The notes beneath the pieces are model-generated. The model saw only the letters and a list, made by a program, of their open reading frames with translations. It ran no database searches and was not told the origin of the DNA. From the NCBI GenBank assembly GCA_002306945.1, contig DBTH01000079.1, forward strand, positions 476 to 45,542: 45,067 nt of DNA, given 5' to 3'. Both the position numbers and the translations under genes were made by a program. Below, one piece after another: positions 40,985 to 45,067 of this stretch. This stretch comes from Methylacidiphilaceae bacterium UBA1321 (lineage in GTDB: Bacteria > Verrucomicrobiota > Verrucomicrobiia > Methylacidiphilales > UBA1321). Positions within the stretch are counted from its first letter, which is position 1. Each line of letters begins with the position of its first letter.

Positions 40985-40985
40985 C
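40841..40985. repeat. Cluster of hairpins downstream of nuoN
   Basis: Several inverted repeats lie close together: GCATGACCTGT / ACAGGGTCATGC (40841-40866, one bulge), GGGCC / GGCCC (40884-40897), CCAGCAT / ATGCTGG (40900-40914, one central base), and GCAACGT / ACGTTGC (40971-40985, one central base, next to the nuoN stop). None has a T run. They could stop or stabilise the nuo transcript, or be repeat-element remnants. Confidence 0.5.
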
Positions 40986-42433
40986 TATTTCTGGACGAAC
41001 TGCACGAGCAGTTCCAAGCCTTGAGGCCAGAAGCCGAACAGAATCGTCACTGCGGTCAGAACCAGCAGGAGAGCCTTCGTGCAGAAAGCAGCCGGAACGG
41101 GCGTATTGTCGAGCGGTTCGGACCAGAACATCGCTTTGACCACACCCAGATAATAATAGAGACCCGCTACCGCTGTAATCACGCCAATAGCGAAGAGGCA
41201 ATAATAGCCCCGGCTCCAGGCGGCCGCGAAGATGGAGAGTTTGGCGATAAAGCCAACAGTCGGAGGAATACCCCCCAGCGAAACCAGCGCCACAGCCAGC
41301 GTTCCCGCCAAAACCGGCGAACGTTGCCAGAGTCCGGCGTACTGGTGAATCTGCTCGCCCTTGACCGTGCGGGAAACCACCGTGATGACGAGGAATGCAA
41401 CGAGATTGGCCAACAGGTAGCTGACGAGATAGATGAGCACCACGGCAATATTTGCCTGGGCGATGACGCCGATGAGCATGAAACCCGAATGACCGATGCT
41501 CGAATAAGCCAGCATGCGCTTGATGTCGCGTTGCGGGATGGCGGCGAGGTTACCGAGAATCATCGACAATCCGGCCAGCACGCCGAGAACCAATTCCCAG
41601 GTCGAGCTGAGTCCGCCAACCGCGAAGGCGATGTAAAGAACTCGCATCAGCAGGACGAAACCGGCCGCCTTGGAACCAACCGCCAGAAATGCCGTGATCG
41701 GTGTGGGTGCGCCCTGATAGACATCCGGCGCCCAGAAGTGGAACGGAACCGCCGCGACCTTGAAGCCGAGACCGACGATGACCAGAAGCAGGCCGAATTT
41801 CAACCCGGTCGAAACGCCGCCGTGAGCGATGGCCGTGTTGATTTCGCGGAAATGGGTGCTGCCAGTGATGCCGAAAACGTAGGCGATACCCATAACGAGA
41901 AATGCCGACGAAAGCGCGCCAAGGATCAGGTATTTGACTCCCGCCTCAAGGGCGAAGGAATTCGAACGCTGATAGGCAACGAGAATGTAAAAGGAGATGG
42001 TCACCAATTCGAGCGCGACGAACAACACCATGAAATCGGTGACTGAGGCCAGCAGACAGAGGCCCGCGGTGGTTAAGAGCGGGAAGATAAAGAATTCCCC
42101 GCGAGCGGGAAGGGATTCCTCGTCGGCCGCGATGCTCATCCAGGTGACAATCGCCGCGGTGGCAATGAAGAAAACCTTGAAGAACTTCGCCGCATAGTCC
42201 CAGGCGTAGAGATTGCTCCAGTAGTAGGCGAAATAGACGTTGCTGCCCTCGGCACGGGTGACCGGAATCCAGAGGGTAATGAGCGCCGTCAGAATCAGAC
42301 CGCCAAGTGTGATGAAGCCCACCAGACGCGGACACGGTTTGCTGAACGCCTCCCACAAAAGGAGTCCCGCCGCAAAAACGGTCAGCAGGATTTCCGGGGC
42401 GATCCAAAGAATTTCAGGGGCGGTAGCAGGCAT
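40985..42433 (-). CDS. nuoN: NADH-quinone oxidoreductase subunit N
   Basis: A 482-residue membrane protein of complex I. It is one of three antiporter-like subunits that pump protons as NADH is oxidised. Family features include LVALELVTISFYILVAYQRS, FHFWAPDVYQGAPTPITAFL (with a conserved proton-path His), KRMLAYSSIGHSGFMLIGV and GGIPPTVGFIAKLSIF. About 14 hydrophobic helices are expected. It is the last of the nuoL-nuoM-nuoN set on the minus strand and begins 15 bases after the nuoM stop. Confidence 0.96.
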   Translation of the reverse strand: MPATAPEILWIAPEILLTVFAAGLLLWEAFSKPCPRLVGFITLGGLILTALITLWIPVTRAEGSNVYFAYYWSNLYAWDYAAKFFKVFFIATAAIVTWMSIAADEESLPARGEFFIFPLLTTAGLCLLASVTDFMVLFVALELVTISFYILVAYQRSNSFALEAGVKYLILGALSSAFLVMGIAYVFGITGSTHFREINTAIAHGGVSTGLKFGLLLVIVGLGFKVAAVPFHFWAPDVYQGAPTPITAFLAVGSKAAGFVLLMRVLYIAFAVGGLSSTWELVLGVLAGLSMILGNLAAIPQRDIKRMLAYSSIGHSGFMLIGVIAQANIAVVLIYLVSYLLANLVAFLVITVVSRTVKGEQIHQYAGLWQRSPVLAGTLAVALVSLGGIPPTVGFIAKLSIFAAAWSRGYYCLFAIGVITAVAGLYYYLGVVKAMFWSEPLDNTPVPAAFCTKALLLVLTAVTILFGFWPQGLELLVQFVQK

Positions 42434-42448
42434 AGTCGTGTGCGTCGG

Positions 42449-43975
42449 TCAATGGCTCAACAAAAGTTTCACCGCAGGCGAAATCGTCTGCTGGAGGGCG
42501 GTCGGGAAAAATCCCAAAAACAACAGGGCCGCCATTAACAAAATATAAGGACTGCGTTGAACAAAGCCGGTCAGATCCGTCACCTTGTCGTAGCGCACGG
42601 GCAGTTCACCGAAGAAAATCCGGCGCACGGCGCGCAGTTGGTAAACCGCTCCCAGAACAATTCCCCACAGGGCGAGAATCACCACGAAGTTCGGAACGTA
42701 GGCGCTCTTGAAGGAGCCGAAGAAAATCATCAATTCGCCGGGGAAGTTGGCCAGTCCGGGCAGACCGATCGATGCCAGCGAACCGATCAGGAACGAGACC
42801 GCGAGGAAAGGCGCGCGCTGGGCCAGACCGCCGAGTTCCTTGAAGCGGTTTTCTCCGGTACGCTGTTGGATTTCACCCGCAAGACCGAACAGCAGGGCCG
42901 CGCTCAGGCCGTGGCCAACCATGAGAATCACCACGCCGGTCAGACTCGTCTGGGTGAGGGCCGCAATGCCGAGGAAGAGATAGCCCATGTGCATCACGCT
43001 GGAAAAACCGAGCATGAGCTGGATTTCTTTCTGCGCGAGGGTCACCAAACCGATGAGCAAGATATTGCCGAGCAGGAGAACCAACAGCCAGGTCTGCCAA
43101 TGTTCCATGCCGCCGGGGAGTAAAGGAACGGCGATTCGCAGCAGGCCGTAAAGGCCGAATTTCTTGAGCACGCCCGCATGAATCATCGCCGCCGAGGGCG
43201 GAGCCGAAGCGTAGCCGGGAGCCGCCCACGAGTGGAACGGGAAGAGGGAAATGAGAACACCGAAACCGGCCAGCACGAGGGCGTAGATGACGCTCTGGGA
43301 ATGTTGGCTCAGGGGGATGTTGTGCAGGTAAGCCTGAATTTGGACGAGATCGAACGTCGGGCGATAGGTCGGATCGCCGCCACCGACGACGAAAACCAGC
43401 GCGAGCAAGCCGCCGAGCAGAACCAGGCTGCCGAGGGTCAGATACAGGGCCATCTGCATGCTGGCGAATTGCCGGTTCTGCGTGCCCCAGATGCCGATCA
43501 GCAGGAAGGTCGGAATGAGGGCGAATTCGTGGAAAATGTAGAGGAAGAACAGGTCGAACGACAGGAACGCACCGAGCGCGCCCAGCAGCATGAGGAGCAG
43601 GTAGATGAAGAATTCGCGCGGACGGCGGATGTCTTCAGGAACAATGACAATCGCCGCGAGGCAAACCGTCACGGTCAGAAGAAGGAGCGGCAGATTGATG
43701 CCGTCGAGGCCGATGTGGAAACGGATTTCCGGCAGGCCGGGCAGGTGCACCCACGGGATGTCGGTAATCATCTGTAAACCGGTCAGGCGCGGATCGAAAT
43801 ACATCCACGCGACCAACGCGAGAGAGAAGTCGAGCAACGCCGCCACCGTGGCGACGACCTTGGGGGCATTCGGGAAAGACAGGGGGCCGATCCGAACCGG
43901 GCCAACCAAAATCAGACCGATCGCCGCGACCGGGATCACGAGCAGCAATAGAAGGAGATAGGAGGAATCAACCAT
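42449..43975 (-). CDS. nuoM: NADH-quinone oxidoreductase subunit M
   Basis: A 508-residue membrane subunit of complex I. Recognised stretches include LFFLYIFHEFALIPTFLLIG (conserved Glu of the proton path), FPFHSWAAPGYASAPPSAAM, KKFGLYGLLRIAVPLLPGG, QKEIQLMLGFSSVMHMGYLF and GLPGLANFPGELMIFFGSF. A region of the protein around the proton-channel Lys is intact. The start is three bases after the nuoL stop, and nuoN begins 15 bases further on, so the genes are one operon. No oddities are seen. Confidence 0.97.
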   Translation of the reverse strand: MVDSSYLLLLLLVIPVAAIGLILVGPVRIGPLSFPNAPKVVATVAALLDFSLALVAWMYFDPRLTGLQMITDIPWVHLPGLPEIRFHIGLDGINLPLLLLTVTVCLAAIVIVPEDIRRPREFFIYLLLMLLGALGAFLSFDLFFLYIFHEFALIPTFLLIGIWGTQNRQFASMQMALYLTLGSLVLLGGLLALVFVVGGGDPTYRPTFDLVQIQAYLHNIPLSQHSQSVIYALVLAGFGVLISLFPFHSWAAPGYASAPPSAAMIHAGVLKKFGLYGLLRIAVPLLPGGMEHWQTWLLVLLLGNILLIGLVTLAQKEIQLMLGFSSVMHMGYLFLGIAALTQTSLTGVVILMVGHGLSAALLFGLAGEIQQRTGENRFKELGGLAQRAPFLAVSFLIGSLASIGLPGLANFPGELMIFFGSFKSAYVPNFVVILALWGIVLGAVYQLRAVRRIFFGELPVRYDKVTDLTGFVQRSPYILLMAALLFLGFFPTALQQTISPAVKLLLSH

Positions 43976-43978
43976 AGG

Positions 43979-45067
43979 TCAGCGCAGAAGCGAGTGGAAA
44001 AGGGTGAAGTAGATAATCAGGAGAGTGCCAAAGCTGAAGAGAATGGCGTAAGCCTGCAAGCTGCCGGTCTGGAACAGGCGCAACACTTCGCCGCTCACGT
44101 TCGCCACGAAAGCCGAACCGCGGACGCAGAAGCCACTCAAAATCCAGTTGTCGATCCAGGCCAGGATGCGCGCAATCGCCTGCTGGAACTTGATTGGGCC
44201 CTTCTCGTAAATTTCGTCGATGTAGAATTTGTTTGCGAGGAGCGAAATCGGCAGAGGTTCGGTATCGGCGCTCTTGTAGCGCCAGATCGCGAGAATGCCA
44301 CCCAGAAGGAATGCGCCCGCCGAAAGCACCATTGTCGTCAGGTGCATCGGATTGGGTTCGGCTTCGTGACCGTTCTCGATGTACTGCAAAATCCCGATGT
44401 AAGCGCCAATGACCGAGAGTACCGCGAGCGCAATCAGCGGCAAGGTCATCACCTTCGGCGATTCGTGCGGATGCTCGGCCTTCTCGGTGCGCGGCTTGTT
44501 GAAGAAGGCCACGAGAATGAGTCGGCCCATGTAGAACGCCGTCAGGAACGCCGTCGCCAGACCGACCACATAGAGGCCGCGATGCTGTGCGAACGTCGCG
44601 AGGATGATTTCATCCTTGCTGAAGAAACCGGACAGACCGGGGCAACCGGTCAACGCGAGGGTGCCGATGAGGAACGTCCAGAACGTGACGGGAATCTTGT
44701 TCCAGAGACCGCCCATCTTCCAGATGTCCTGCTCTTCATGCAGGGCGTGAATGACGGAACCAGCGCCGAGGAACAGGAGCGCCTTGAAGAAAGCGTGCGT
44801 GGTCAGGTGGAACATCGCCGCGTGCGGCGCGGCCACACCGACGGCCATAACCATGTAACCCAACTGCGAGAGGGTCGAATAGGCGAGAATGCGCTTGATG
44901 TCGTTCTGCTGCGTCGCGATCAACGCCGCGAACAACGCGGTGAATCCGCCGATGTAGGCGATCACGTCCAGCGCGTGGGCGGAAAGGAGAAGCACCGGGA
45001 AGATGCGGGCCAGCATGTAAACGCCCGCAGCAACCATTGTCGCGGCATGGATGAGGGCCGAGACCGG
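43979..45067 (-). CDS. nuoL: NADH-quinone oxidoreductase subunit L (partial, N-terminus outside window)
   Basis: The C-terminal part of the largest antiporter-like complex I subunit. The frame runs open to the window end (reading PVSALIHAAT then MVAAGVYMLARIFP), so the gene continues outside. Family features are QNDIKRILAYSTLSQLGYMV, HLTTHAFFKALLFLGAGSV, GCPGLSGFFSKDEIILATF, YMGRLILVAFFNKPR and a long C-terminal extension with NKFYIDEIYE, corresponding to the lateral helix region. nuoM follows after three bases. Confidence 0.96.
   Translation of the reverse strand, partial: PVSALIHAATMVAAGVYMLARIFPVLLLSAHALDVIAYIGGFTALFAALIATQQNDIKRILAYSTLSQLGYMVMAVGVAAPHAAMFHLTTHAFFKALLFLGAGSVIHALHEEQDIWKMGGLWNKIPVTFWTFLIGTLALTGCPGLSGFFSKDEIILATFAQHRGLYVVGLATAFLTAFYMGRLILVAFFNKPRTEKAEHPHESPKVMTLPLIALAVLSVIGAYIGILQYIENGHEAEPNPMHLTTMVLSAGAFLLGGILAIWRYKSADTEPLPISLLANKFYIDEIYEKGPIKFQQAIARILAWIDNWILSGFCVRGSAFVANVSGEVLRLFQTGSLQAYAILFSFGTLLIIYFTLFHSLLR

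Overview
The window looks like a chromosomal segment of a heterotrophic, flagellated, Gram-negative bacterium of the Verrucomicrobiota, most likely an Opitutae relative. The grounds are VPEP C-terminal sorting tails (PEP-CTERM), autotransporter-type beta-strand repeats, prepilin-like proteins with an H-X9-DG motif, many one-gene sugar regulators (LacI, AraC, GntR types), a long two-domain glucosamine-6-phosphate deaminase, FliD/FliS and a Nuo-type complex I. Placement below phylum is inference. No rRNA, tRNA, CRISPR array, phage or IS element was recognised.

Layout. 1-2035: end of kdpB, then kdpC and a short sensor-only kdpD (potassium transport). 2273-2680: small membrane protein. 2741-27413: a large carbohydrate-degradation region. 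It holds secreted beta-helix proteins, a GH63-like glycosidase, a CE2-like esterase, a GH3 hexosaminidase-like enzyme, an SGNH hydrolase with a carbohydrate-binding-like domain, PEP-CTERM surface proteins, prepilin-like proteins, a URO-D family enzyme, a dehydrogenase, a NagB/PIG-L fusion, and four regulators (a fifth, GntR-type, is fused to a solute-binding-protein-like sensor domain). 27446-30746: a glycosyltransferase, argA and a gamma-class carbonic anhydrase-like protein, with a ~195-base multi-hairpin palindromic element between argA and the glycosyltransferase. 31059-36009: an exported protein, then fliD - unknown gene - fliS - glycosyltransferase. 36133-40331: a hybrid histidine kinase, an HDOD protein and a small secreted protein with a Cys-His-Asp arrangement. 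40985-45067: nuoN, nuoM and part of nuoL.

How the genes may work together. Four transcription units in the carbohydrate region share a 12-base motif, TATAAYAGATTG or a close variant, just before their first genes (before 7049, 14409, 19726 and 19865); a fifth copy lies at 14534. One of these units contains the GntR/solute-binding fusion regulator, so I propose it controls the set as a regulon. The GH3 and NagB-like genes point to an amino-sugar-containing glycan as the substrate, although no transporter or NagA was seen.

Two parts look broken or rewired. Around 4285-4306 a beta-helix gene truncated at its 3' end abuts a PEP-CTERM gene lacking its 5' end. The PIG-L half of the NagB fusion has lost its expected zinc ligands.
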